From positions 372,001-436,000 of the forward strand of contig NZ_SWBQ01000004.1 of assembly GCF_005116445.1 (NCBI RefSeq): DNA of 64,000 nt, in the 5' to 3' direction. Positions 26,642-34,275 of this stretch are shown here, piece by piece. A model generated the notes under the pieces. The model saw only the letters and a program-made list of their open reading frames with translations, was not told the DNA's origin and searched no databases. The translations under genes were made by a program, and so were the position numbers. This stretch comes from Pedobacter frigoris (GTDB lineage Bacteria > Bacteroidota > Bacteroidia > Sphingobacteriales > Sphingobacteriaceae). Position 1 is the stretch's first letter, and each line of letters starts with the position of its first letter.

Positions 26642-28123
26642 ATGAACAAAAAACAATTATTATCCTGGTTATTCATCTTAAGTGCAATCACAGCTTCCGC
26701 GCAACAGCCCAATGAGAAAAAAGCGGACAAAATAGCCCTGCAATACGGTGCACATCGCATTGGTAACCGTACTGATGCGGCCATGCAAAGGTGGCGTGAT
26801 TATGGTCTTGGCCAATTCATTCATTGGGGAATCTATGCAATTCCAGGTGGACAATGGGAAGGTAAAACATACAACGGTGCAGCGGAATGGATCCGTTCAT
26901 GGTCGGAAAAAGATTCTCCGGCAAACTGGCGCAATACCTATGATAATCTGTACAAACAATTTAACCCTACTAATTTTGATGCTAAGCAATGGGCACAGCA
27001 AGCGAAGGATATGGGTGCTAAATATGTGATTTTTACAACTAAGCACCATGATGGATTTTGTCTTTGGCCAAGTAAATACACCAACTATACTATAAAAAAT
27101 ACTCCGTATAAAAAAGATATCGTAAAAGAAGTAGTAGATGCATACGATGCTCAGGGGATAGATGTATACCTGTATTTTTCTATCATCGACTGGAATCACC
27201 CGGGTTACAGAAGCGGCACACCGAAGACCGAAAAGGATATTGCTGCTTATGAGGACTTTAAGAAATTTACCCGCAATCAACTGATTGAGCTCCTTAAAAA
27301 TTATCCAACAGCAAAAGGTCTTTGGTTTGATGGTTCATGGGATGCCGCATGGATTAAACAAACCAAGTGGACAGACGATCTGGAAAAAGAACTCAGGGCA
27401 TTGCGTCCGGGGCTAATTATTGGTAGCCGTTTTAGAGCGGATGAAAAAGGAAACCGTCATTTTGATGCCAATGGTGATTTAATGGGTGATTACGAACAGG
27501 GCTGGGAACGTAAATTGCCATCGTCTATAGAAGTGGTAAAAGGAAATGACTGGGATTGCGTGATGACCATTCCGCCAAACCAATGGGGATACAATGCAAA
27601 CTGGGCAACTTCTTACATCAAAACTCCTTATGACCTTGTTGGTATGCTGATGCAGGCAGTTTCTATGAACGGTAATTTTGTGATCAACTTTGGTCCTGAT
27701 GGCAAAGGGGCCATACGTCCGGAGGAGGCTAATATTGCTAAAAAGCTGGGCGAATGGATGAAGGTAAACGCGGAAGCTGTATACGGTACTGAATATTCAG
27801 GCCTGCCAAAACCTGATTATGGTTATTATACCAAAAAAGGAAATAAACTATACCTTACTGTGTTTAACAGACCAATGAATGGGATTGTTAGAGTAGCTAT
27901 ACCAAGGTCATACAAGCAAAGACCAGCGAAGGCTCATTCATTGGCTGATCAGCAAACTTTGAAATTGGTGACCACCAATATGGGAATGGATAAGGATCAA
28001 AATATGTATTACGACATTACTGTTCCTTTTGCCCCATCTTCGGATATGCCATTTGTGATCATAATGGATCTTAATGGTGCATCAAGAGATAACGGAAGCA
28101 ATTACGGAGATGCAAAAACATAG
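26642..28123 (+). CDS. Alpha-L-fucosidase, glycoside hydrolase family 29
   Basis: The start at 26642 is chosen because it opens a signal peptide (MNKKQLLSWL...TASAQQ); the longer frame from 26528 overlaps the PL8 gene. The GH29 TIM barrel shows QFIHWGIYAIPGG (59-70), a TTKHHDGFCLW box (132-142) and the predicted nucleophile D230 in GLWFDGSWD. The acid/base residue of GH29 is not conserved enough to call. At 494 residues it has the usual two-domain length (barrel plus a small beta-sandwich). It removes terminal alpha-L-fucose. It lies 34 bp after the lyase gene, so the two are co-transcribed, implying a fucosylated uronic-acid glycan or glycoprotein. Confidence 0.93.
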   Translation: MNKKQLLSWLFILSAITASAQQPNEKKADKIALQYGAHRIGNRTDAAMQRWRDYGLGQFIHWGIYAIPGGQWEGKTYNGAAEWIRSWSEKDSPANWRNTYDNLYKQFNPTNFDAKQWAQQAKDMGAKYVIFTTKHHDGFCLWPSKYTNYTIKNTPYKKDIVKEVVDAYDAQGIDVYLYFSIIDWNHPGYRSGTPKTEKDIAAYEDFKKFTRNQLIELLKNYPTAKGLWFDGSWDAAWIKQTKWTDDLEKELRALRPGLIIGSRFRADEKGNRHFDANGDLMGDYEQGWERKLPSSIEVVKGNDWDCVMTIPPNQWGYNANWATSYIKTPYDLVGMLMQAVSMNGNFVINFGPDGKGAIRPEEANIAKKLGEWMKVNAEAVYGTEYSGLPKPDYGYYTKKGNKLYLTVFNRPMNGIVRVAIPRSYKQRPAKAHSLADQQTLKLVTTNMGMDKDQNMYYDITVPFAPSSDMPFVIIMDLNGASRDNGSNYGDAKT

Positions 28124-28205
28124 AATTGAAGAAGTCATAGTGAAATGATACCTAGTTGTGACTCCGGTTGTATTGAGTGTATCTTAATATAATAATGAAA
28201 GCACA

Positions 28206-28275
28206 GTGAGTCCACGTTTTTACTGGAAAAAGGTGGACTCACCCTGCACTCATGGTGCACTCACCGTGGACTCAT
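28206..28275. repeat. Four 11-bp tandem iterations plus one inverted copy
   Basis: Ten-base units GTGGACTCAC, CTGCACTCAT, GTGCACTCAC and GTGGACTCAT start at 28233, 28244, 28255 and 28266, exactly 11 bp apart. An inverted copy, GTGAGTCCAC, sits at 28206-28215 and is perfectly complementary to the first unit, so a 10-bp stem with a 17-nt loop is possible. It lies in the 388-bp non-coding gap between the fucosidase and the small lipoprotein gene. The remainder of that gap (28276-28511) is AT-rich with no feature I can support beyond a short ACTTAA/TTAAGT inverted repeat. Confidence 0.8.
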
Positions 28276-28511
28276 TACGAATGGAGTCTGACTTAAGTTT
28301 AATTTAGGTCGAATTAAGTGATCAAGATGAAAATAAATTTGGAAATGCAAGTATTTATTTAGCATATTAACATCATAAATTAACATATCATATAACGCTC
28401 TTTTCTCATATGTATTCTACTAATTAATTCCGGACTGTATAAATAGAAGCGCCATTGCTTTTAAGTATTTACTTGAATCATTAGTAATATTAAGAATTTT
28501 AGAATTTCAAG

Positions 28512-28880
28512 ATGAGAATTAGAAATTTCACAGTGTTTATTGTCTTACTCTCAGCGAGTTGCTACCATATAAGTAACGAAGAAATCAAGGTCATGTTGTC
28601 GAGTGAAGATAAAAGAAAAATTATAAAAGCCAGTATCTATATATCTGAGTTAAGAGATACAACGCTTGTCTCGTATATGTTAGATGACGGAATGGATCCT
28701 AGAATATCTCATGACTTCAGATATTATGGAATGAGTATTTATCAAATAAAAATGGGAGCTATGAAAAAGTTGACGGGAATCAATCCTCCATATATATACA
28801 ATTCCGAGCCAGACTCGGTAATTTTCAAATTCTATTTTAACCTTGCACAACAAAAAGGCTGGATAAAGACTAAAGATTAA
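28512..28880 (+). CDS. Small hypothetical lipoprotein
   Basis: A 122-residue product with a lipoprotein signal (lipobox LSASC, Cys about residue 17) and a charged, mixed alpha/beta remainder that I do not recognise. The base composition is more AT-rich than in the flanking enzyme genes. It stands alone: 388 bp after the fucosidase and followed by a hairpin with a T-rich tail. The lipobox and clean stop argue that it is a real gene; function unknown. Confidence 0.6.
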   Translation: MRIRNFTVFIVLLSASCYHISNEEIKVMLSSEDKRKIIKASIYISELRDTTLVSYMLDDGMDPRISHDFRYYGMSIYQIKMGAMKKLTGINPPYIYNSEPDSVIFKFYFNLAQQKGWIKTKD

Positions 28881-28918
28881 GAGCCAGATATATGCCATTT
28901 AGAAGTATCAAACAAAAT

Positions 28919-28947
28919 ACGCAACCGTTTGCGTTTGTTTTTTATTT
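28919..28947 (+). terminator. Short hairpin with T-rich tail (or LacI-type half palindrome)
   Basis: ACGCAA (28919-28924) pairs with TTGCGT (28929-28934) around CCGT, followed by TTGTTTTTTATTT. This fits a weak intrinsic terminator for the small lipoprotein gene. The same 16 bp is also a near-palindrome with a central CG, the style of LacI-family operators, 36 bp centre to centre from the perfect palindrome downstream. Confidence 0.45.
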
Positions 28948-28953
28948 CACTAG

Positions 28954-28971
28954 TATGAAAACGTTTTCATA
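28954..28971. promoter_or_regulatory. 18-bp perfect palindrome, LacI/GalR-type operator upstream of GH88
   Basis: TATGAAAACGTTTTCATA is a perfect palindrome with a central CpG, the form recognised by LacI/GalR-family repressors. It lies 41 bp upstream of the GH88 start, where it could overlap the promoter. No LacI-family gene is in the window, so the regulator would be encoded elsewhere. This suggests the GH88-DUF2264 pair has its own control, separate from the sensor near position 1. Confidence 0.6.
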
Positions 28972-29012
28972 GATTAGAGTTTTACAAGTATAAACACACA
29001 TACCCAAGAACC

Positions 29013-30227
29013 ATGAAAAAAGTAATGTTTGTTTCCTGTATGTTATTAATCTCGGGAGGATTATTAGCACAGAGTGGAGGAGGCAAGAAAGACGCAGCTA
29101 ATAAAAAGCAGCAAATGAAGCAGATGATTGATGAACAATTCAAATTTGCTGTAGAGCAATATAAAGTTTTGGCCAAAAACACGCCTGCTAATGTGATGCC
29201 TAAGACCTATTATGCAAAAAATAATAAATCAGAAACCAGTGATACCAAATGGTGGTGCAGCGGTTTTTATCCAGGCTCACTTTTATACATTTATGAGTAT
29301 ACAAAAGACGCGGCTACTTTAAAAGAAGCGGAAGCCAGGTTAGGAATTCTGGAAAAGGAAAAACACTATACAGGCAATCATGACTTGGGTTTTATGATGT
29401 TTTGCAGTTTTGGTAATGCTTACCGCATCACTAAAAATCCAGCATACAAAACAACTATTGATACTTCTGCTGCTTCATTGAGTACACGTTATCGCCCTGC
29501 AGCAAAACTGATCCAGTCATGGAATTCCAGCAGCAGATGGAAGGGCCCTGTAATCATCGATAATATGATGAACCTGGAGCTATTGAACTGGGTAAGCGCT
29601 AACGGTGGAGATAAGAAATATGCAGCGATTTCAAAAAGTCATGCAGATAAGACTATTCTTAATCATTTCAGACCAGATTATAGTTCATATCATGTGGTAG
29701 ATTATGACATGAAGACTGGTGAAGTGGTTAAAAAAGCAACCTGGCAGGGAGCTGCAGATTCTTCTGCATGGAGCAGAGGACAGGGCTGGGCACTATATGG
29801 CTACACCATGATGTACCGTTTTACAAAAGACAAACGTTATTTGAATCAGGCAAAAAACATTGCAAAGTTCATATTGAACAATCCAAATATGCCGGCTGAC
29901 ATGGTGCCTTACTGGGACTTTGACGCACCGGGAATTCCAAATGCCGACAGAGATGCTTCTGCTGCTTCTCTCATGGCTTCTGCCCTGCTGGAACTGGGAC
30001 AGTATACTAAAAAAGCGGAACGAAATACATATGTGACTGCGGCCGAAAAGATGCTTACTTCACTTTCTACCGACGCATATAGGGCTAAATTAGGAGAAAA
30101 CGGCGGATTCTTATTGATGCACAGTACTGGTGCATTGCCACTTAAATCCGAAGTAGATGTACCCCTTACATATGCCGATTATTATTATTTAGAAGCAATG
30201 CTTCGTTACAAAAACTGGTATTTATAA
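29013..30227 (+). CDS. GH88 unsaturated glucuronyl hydrolase
   Basis: Hydrolyses the 4,5-unsaturated uronic acid left at the non-reducing end of oligosaccharides by a lyase such as the upstream PL8. Signal peptide (first 19-20 residues, ending LLAQ). The (alpha/alpha)6 toroid shows WWCSGFYPGSLL (80-91) and the two conserved Asp of the family, D124 in NHDLGFMMF and D183 in IIDNMMNLEL (compare D88 and D149 of the Bacillus enzyme), plus WSRGQGWALYG. At 404 residues it has family length. It starts 3 nt upstream of the DUF2264 gene and lies behind a LacI-type palindrome. Export to the periplasm fits a role after SusC import. Confidence 0.92.
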   Translation: MKKVMFVSCMLLISGGLLAQSGGGKKDAANKKQQMKQMIDEQFKFAVEQYKVLAKNTPANVMPKTYYAKNNKSETSDTKWWCSGFYPGSLLYIYEYTKDAATLKEAEARLGILEKEKHYTGNHDLGFMMFCSFGNAYRITKNPAYKTTIDTSAASLSTRYRPAAKLIQSWNSSSRWKGPVIIDNMMNLELLNWVSANGGDKKYAAISKSHADKTILNHFRPDYSSYHVVDYDMKTGEVVKKATWQGAADSSAWSRGQGWALYGYTMMYRFTKDKRYLNQAKNIAKFILNNPNMPADMVPYWDFDAPGIPNADRDASAASLMASALLELGQYTKKAERNTYVTAAEKMLTSLSTDAYRAKLGENGGFLLMHSTGALPLKSEVDVPLTYADYYYLEAMLRYKNWYL

Positions 30228-30230
30228 GAT

Positions 30231-31493
30231 ATGGAAAGAAGGAAATTTTTAGGAGCCTTATCATTGGCAGGAGTAGCTACAGCACTTAGTCCTAAGGAGC
30301 TCTTGGCAAATCAGGCTAAGCCTAAAGAGGTATTACCTGCCGCCGCAAAAAACCAGCGGGAATATTGGTATCAGCTTTTGTATAAAATGGCTAATCCAGT
30401 AGTCTCAAATCTAGCTAATGGTACGTTGAAGAAGAATATGCCGCTTGAGAAATCACCTACATTTGACAGCAGATCACCTACGGTAACTTATTTGGAGGCC
30501 GTTGGCCGTACTTATGCAGGTATCGCTCCCTGGCTTGCTTTGCCTGATGATACGACAAAAGAAGGCATACTAAGGAAAAAGCTGAAAGAAAATGCCCTAC
30601 TGGGGTTGAAAAAATGCTTTGAACCAGGAAGTCCTGATTTGCTGACTTTTGGAAAGGACTATCAGCCGATCGTAGATGCTGCTTACCTGGCACAGACCTT
30701 TCTAAGGGCGCCAAAAGCTTTGTGGGAACCATTGGATGCAGATACTAAGAAAAGAATAATAGATTCTTTTAAATCGTTAAGAAACAGAAAGCCATTTCAG
30801 AGCAACTGGTTGTTGTTTGGTTCTATTACAGAAGCCTTCTTGTTATCAATCGGTGAGCAATACGATACTGCCAGATTGGAAGAAGGAGTTAAAAAACTAA
30901 ATAGCTGGTACAAAGGAGACGGAAATTACGGTGATGGCCCTAACCTGGCATTTGATTATTACAATTCATTTGTGATTCATCCGATGATGGTAGATACACT
31001 CGCTGTACTGGTAGACAAGAATATGGCTGAAAAGAAGGCCTATGATCTGGCTTTGAAACGTATGCAGCGTTATGCAGTAGGACAGGAGCGCATGATTTCT
31101 CCGGAAGGTACATTCCCGCCAATCGGAAGGTCTATAACTTACAGAACCGGTGCACTTCAGGCATTGAGTCAGATTGCACTTATGGAAAAACTGCCTGAAA
31201 CGATAAAGCCGGCGCAGGTTCGATGTGCGCTGACTAAAGTTTATCAGAATATGTATGATGTGCCGGGGACTTTTGATAAAAACGATTGGCTGCAGTTGGG
31301 TTTCTGTGGACATCAGCCTGAAATAGCAGATTATTATACTTCCACCGGAAGTTTATATATGGCGACGCTTTCCTTTTTACCACTTGGATTGCCAGCTTCA
31401 AATACATTCTGGACAGCACCAGATGAAGATTGGACTGCTAAGAAAGCATGGGGAGGGAAGACCTTTGCCAAAGATTATCATGTAGATTATTAA
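30231..31493 (+). CDS. Tat-exported DUF2264 protein
   Basis: The N-terminus has a twin-arginine signal (ERRKFLGALSLAG). The 420-residue body matches the DUF2264 pattern as I know it: an alpha-helical toroid-like fold with TYLEAVGRTYAGIAPWL near residue 85 and GDGPNLAFDYYNSFVIHPMM near 235-255. DUF2264 proteins occur in glycan loci beside lyases and GH88/GH105 enzymes. No activity is firmly established to my knowledge, though the fold resembles glycoside hydrolases and lyases. Four bases separate it from GH88, so both act together, probably on oligosaccharides in the periplasm. Confidence 0.85.
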   Translation: MERRKFLGALSLAGVATALSPKELLANQAKPKEVLPAAAKNQREYWYQLLYKMANPVVSNLANGTLKKNMPLEKSPTFDSRSPTVTYLEAVGRTYAGIAPWLALPDDTTKEGILRKKLKENALLGLKKCFEPGSPDLLTFGKDYQPIVDAAYLAQTFLRAPKALWEPLDADTKKRIIDSFKSLRNRKPFQSNWLLFGSITEAFLLSIGEQYDTARLEEGVKKLNSWYKGDGNYGDGPNLAFDYYNSFVIHPMMVDTLAVLVDKNMAEKKAYDLALKRMQRYAVGQERMISPEGTFPPIGRSITYRTGALQALSQIALMEKLPETIKPAQVRCALTKVYQNMYDVPGTFDKNDWLQLGFCGHQPEIADYYTSTGSLYMATLSFLPLGLPASNTFWTAPDEDWTAKKAWGGKTFAKDYHVDY

Positions 31494-31522
31494 GTGTGTT
31501 CTACTGATTGTATTTAAATTAA

Positions 31523-31552
31523 AAAGGGCCCCGATGTGAATCGCGGCCCTTT
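31523..31552. terminator. Bidirectional terminator between convergent genes
   Basis: AAAGGGCC-C-CGAT pairs with ATCG-C-GGCCCTTT around GTGA, with a single C-C mismatch. It has A-runs on the left and T-rich sequence on the right. It lies between the DUF2264 gene (plus) and the small conserved gene (minus). Confidence 0.85.
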
Positions 31553-31572
31553 CTCTTTATTCAGGATTGTGA

Positions 31573-31920
31573 TTAGCTAAAAAGTTCCTGCAGATCGCGG
31601 TCTGCGGTCGGTATTTTCTTTAAGAAATCATCAAAACCGGCATTTTCCTGCGAACTGTACATGCCATACGCGTCCAGGATATAGCCAATCTGGCCCTCTT
31701 TATCTTCCAATATATAAAGTACCGAATTATCTCCCGGATCTGAGTCGCCCTCAAAACGATAGGTTTTAATGATGCTGAGGTCCTCAGGGTTATAAATTTT
31801 ATTGACACCGACACCCTGCATTTTGCCATGGTCGGTCATTTTGATTTCGTTGTCTAAGCCTTTGAGCCTCAGTTTTTCTAATATCTGGCTCAGTGTATTC
31901 ATTTCTACCGGATGTTCCAT
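31573..31920 (-). CDS. Small conserved Bacteroidota protein of unknown function
   Basis: About 115 residues from the ATG at 31920 (another at 31902; the frame stays open to 32031, but that would leave only 15 bp to the divergent exbD). Features include an N-terminal helix MNTLSQILEKLRLKGLD, then IYNPEDLSIIKTYRFEGDSDPGD and a YILDAYGMYSS strand. Similar short proteins in this phylum have, as I recall, been misnamed phosphoribosylpyrophosphate synthetase, but there is no PRPP-binding loop here. Cytosolic; function unknown. Confidence 0.75.
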   Translation of the reverse strand: MEHPVEMNTLSQILEKLRLKGLDNEIKMTDHGKMQGVGVNKIYNPEDLSIIKTYRFEGDSDPGDNSVLYILEDKEGQIGYILDAYGMYSSQENAGFDDFLKKIPTADRDLQELFS

Positions 31921-32046
31921 AACAGTTGTATTTTTATTAATAAACAATAGGGTTTTGAAATGGTTTTGTTTTTCTGTCCGGGAATATTGAACAGGTGGTT
32001 TATGCATTTTGACATTTATTGTCATCATCATTAAAACTTAAAAACT

Positions 32047-32580
32047 ATGGCAACCTTAAACGTTCCTCAAAATGGCCAGGCCACAAAAGGAAGAAACAGA
32101 ACCCGAAAACCAGTTCCTTCTGTAGACTTGACTGCAATGGTCGATCTGGCTTTTCTGCTGATCACATTTTTTATGCTCACTACTTCATTGTCTAAATTTC
32201 AGGCTGTGGATGTTGCTAAACCGGTAGATATGGAAAAAGGGGATTATCCCGCGTCACGTACGGTCACACTACTACTTGGTAAGAACAATCAGATTGTTTG
32301 GTATAGAGGAGAGGTGGAAAAAGCGAACCCCGCAAAAACTGATTTTAGGATGATCAGCACGGTATTGAAAAGGAATCAAAAGGAGATAGCGGCTATGCAT
32401 AGCAATGATCCTAAGAAGTATATGATTGTAATTATAAAGCCAACTGACAGGTCGGTTTATAAAAACTTTGTAGATGCATTGGACGAGATGAGAATTGCCA
32501 ATATCCTGTCTTATGTTATTGATGACGACAAATTGCTGGGTGAAGAGGATGCTTATTTGAAAAGATTAGGAGCTATTTAA
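32047..32580 (+). CDS. Orphan ExbD/TolR-family protein
   Basis: 177 residues with one N-terminal membrane segment containing the functional Asp (VDLTAMVDLAFLLITFFML, residues ~28-46) and a periplasmic domain. It is the same length as the ExbD at 39130 and closely similar to it (LLGKNNQIVWYRGE against LLGKKNKVAWYMGE; IIKPTDRSVYKNFVDALDEM against VIKPTDGATYKNFVDIMDEL). No exbB or tonB is next to it. It probably works with the ExbB encoded at 37574, possibly as an alternative subunit of the proton-driven TonB motor. Confidence 0.9.
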   Translation: MATLNVPQNGQATKGRNRTRKPVPSVDLTAMVDLAFLLITFFMLTTSLSKFQAVDVAKPVDMEKGDYPASRTVTLLLGKNNQIVWYRGEVEKANPAKTDFRMISTVLKRNQKEIAAMHSNDPKKYMIVIIKPTDRSVYKNFVDALDEMRIANILSYVIDDDKLLGEEDAYLKRLGAI

Positions 32581-32740
32581 CCTGAAGTAATTAAGGCCTC
32601 TCTTTAGATATTAAACATAAATTAAGCAATAGTAATTTTATATAGAAACAGTGTTTATTCAATAAATAATTGTATAAACATTGTATAAGCATTGTTTAAA
32701 ATATAAATCAATTCCGAAGATATTGTCAATTATTGCGCAT

Positions 32741-32770
32741 AAAAAAGCCTCCTTGATTTTCCAGGAGGCT
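32741..32770 (-). terminator. Rho-independent terminator of metK
   Basis: On the minus strand AGCCTCCT and AGGAGGCT form an 8-bp stem followed by six T, 24 nt after the metK stop. The rest of the 213-bp gap to exbD (32581-32740) is AT-rich and holds no other feature I can support. Confidence 0.9.
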
Positions 32771-32793
32771 TGCTATATAATATTGTTTACAGC

Positions 32794-34044
32794 TTACAAA
32801 GCAAAAGCATTTTTTACCTGATCTACGAAATCTAATTTTTCCCAGGTAAATAGCTCAACTGTTACTGTTTTCTCTTCACCGTTAGGGCTTTTGAAAGTTT
32901 TGGTAACTGTCTCTGCTTTACGTCCCATGTGACCATAAGCAGCTGTTTCACTATAGATCGGGTTTCTTAGTTTCAAGCGTTGTTCAATAAAGTAAGGGCG
33001 CATGTCGAATATGCCTTCTACGATTTTAGCAATTTCACCATCTGTTTTGTTCACTTTACTAGTTCCGTAAGTATTAATATAAATACCCATTGGTTTTGCA
33101 ACTCCGATAGCATAACTCACTTGTACCAGAATTTCTTCTGCTACTCCGGCTGCTACAAGATTTTTAGCAATGTGACGTGTTGCATACGCCGCACTTCTGT
33201 CTACTTTACTTGGATCTTTTCCTGAGAATGCACCACCACCGTGTGCGCCTTTACCACCATAGGTATCAACAATGATCTTACGGCCAGTTAATCCTGTATC
33301 GCCATGAGGTCCGCCGATAACAAATTTACCTGTTGGGTTGATGTGGTACTGAATCTTATCATTGAAAAGATGAGCGTATTTAGGGTTTTTCGCAATGATT
33401 CTTGGAATAAGGATGTCTACAAGATCTTTTTTGATCTTAGCTAACATTGTTGCTTCCTCATCAAAATCATCGTGTTGCGTAGAAATTACGATGGCATCAA
33501 TACGTACAGGTTTGTTATTGTCATCATATTCAAGTGTTACCTGAGATTTCGCATCAGGACGTAGATACGTAATTTCTTTGCTCTCACGTCTTAATTCCGC
33601 AAGTTCCTGTAGTAATTTATGAGAAAGATTAAGCGCCAAAGGCATGTAATCTTCTGTTTCGTTGGTTGCGTAACCGAACATCATTCCCTGATCACCGGCG
33701 CCTTGTTCCTCTTTGCTGCTGCGGTCTACACCTTGATTGATGTCCTGAGATTGTTCGTGAATAGCAGAAAGAATACCACATGAATTGGCTTCAAACATAT
33801 ATTCACTTTTTGTATAGCCAATCTTTCTGATCACATCGCGTGCAATTTGTTGAACGTCAAGATAAGTTTGAGATTTTACCTCACCTGCCAGAATAACCTG
33901 TCCTGTTGTAACCAGTGTTTCACAGGCTACTTTCGACTCAGGGTCGAAAGCCAGGAAGTTATCAATAAGCGCGTCAGAGATTTGATCGGCAATTTTATCT
34001 GGATGACCTTCAGAAACTGATTCGGATGTAAATAAATACGACAT
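32794..34044 (-). CDS. metK: S-adenosylmethionine synthase
   Basis: Makes S-adenosylmethionine from methionine and ATP in the cytosol. A full-length 416-residue protein with the family signatures [13 protein letters not shown] (residue ~14), [12 protein letters not shown] (~116), [21 protein letters not shown] and the nonapeptide GGGAFSGKD. The start ATG at 34044 gives the canonical [17 protein letters not shown] opening. It is divergently placed from the lipid kinase gene. A probable SAM-II-type riboswitch in its leader (34127-34197) indicates feedback control by the product. Confidence 0.98.
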   Translation of the reverse strand: MSYLFTSESVSEGHPDKIADQISDALIDNFLAFDPESKVACETLVTTGQVILAGEVKSQTYLDVQQIARDVIRKIGYTKSEYMFEANSCGILSAIHEQSQDINQGVDRSSKEEQGAGDQGMMFGYATNETEDYMPLALNLSHKLLQELAELRRESKEITYLRPDAKSQVTLEYDDNNKPVRIDAIVISTQHDDFDEEATMLAKIKKDLVDILIPRIIAKNPKYAHLFNDKIQYHINPTGKFVIGGPHGDTGLTGRKIIVDTYGGKGAHGGGAFSGKDPSKVDRSAAYATRHIAKNLVAAGVAEEILVQVSYAIGVAKPMGIYINTYGTSKVNKTDGEIAKIVEGIFDMRPYFIEQRLKLRNPIYSETAAYGHMGRKAETVTKTFKSPNGEEKTVTVELFTWEKLDFVDQVKNAFAL

Positions 34045-34126
34045 TCTAAATAATTAAGATTTTAATTAAACAATTACCTAAATGGAATCAGATCCTGCTT
34101 TACAGGCGGTAAAATGAAGTGTATGA

Positions 34127-34197
34127 TAGGTTAGCACTTTTTTTTACGTGGTTGCAATCCCGCTATTTTTTAGATAACATCGCAAATCAGTCCACTT
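34127..34197 (-). promoter_or_regulatory. Probable SAM-II-type (long-loop) riboswitch upstream of metK
   Basis: Read on the minus strand, GTGG-A-CTGATTT opens the element and ATTGCAACCACGT follows after a ~22-nt insertion, then an A-rich stretch and GTGCTAACC. The strings CTGATTT, TTGCA and GCTAA match the conserved core of SAM-II. P1 would be GTGG/CCAC. The pseudoknot would be GG-A-TTGC with GC-T-AA-CC, in which GG/CC replaces the CC/GG of the reference RNA, a compensatory change. The inserted segment enlarges loop 1, as in the long-loop variants reported from Bacteroidota. It ends ~80 nt before the metK ATG. P1 is short, so this needs a covariance-model test. Confidence 0.62.
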
Positions 34198-34275
34198 TGA
34201 TGCCGCAAAATTACACTATATATTTAAATAGTCAAAAAATATCAATTATTTTGTACCGTCATTAATCTCAAGCTT

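Noticed and set aside
31573..32031. 152-codon reading of the minus-strand gene
   Set aside because: The first 37 codons would fill the whole promoter gap to the divergent exbD and look non-coding; the start at 31920 fits better.
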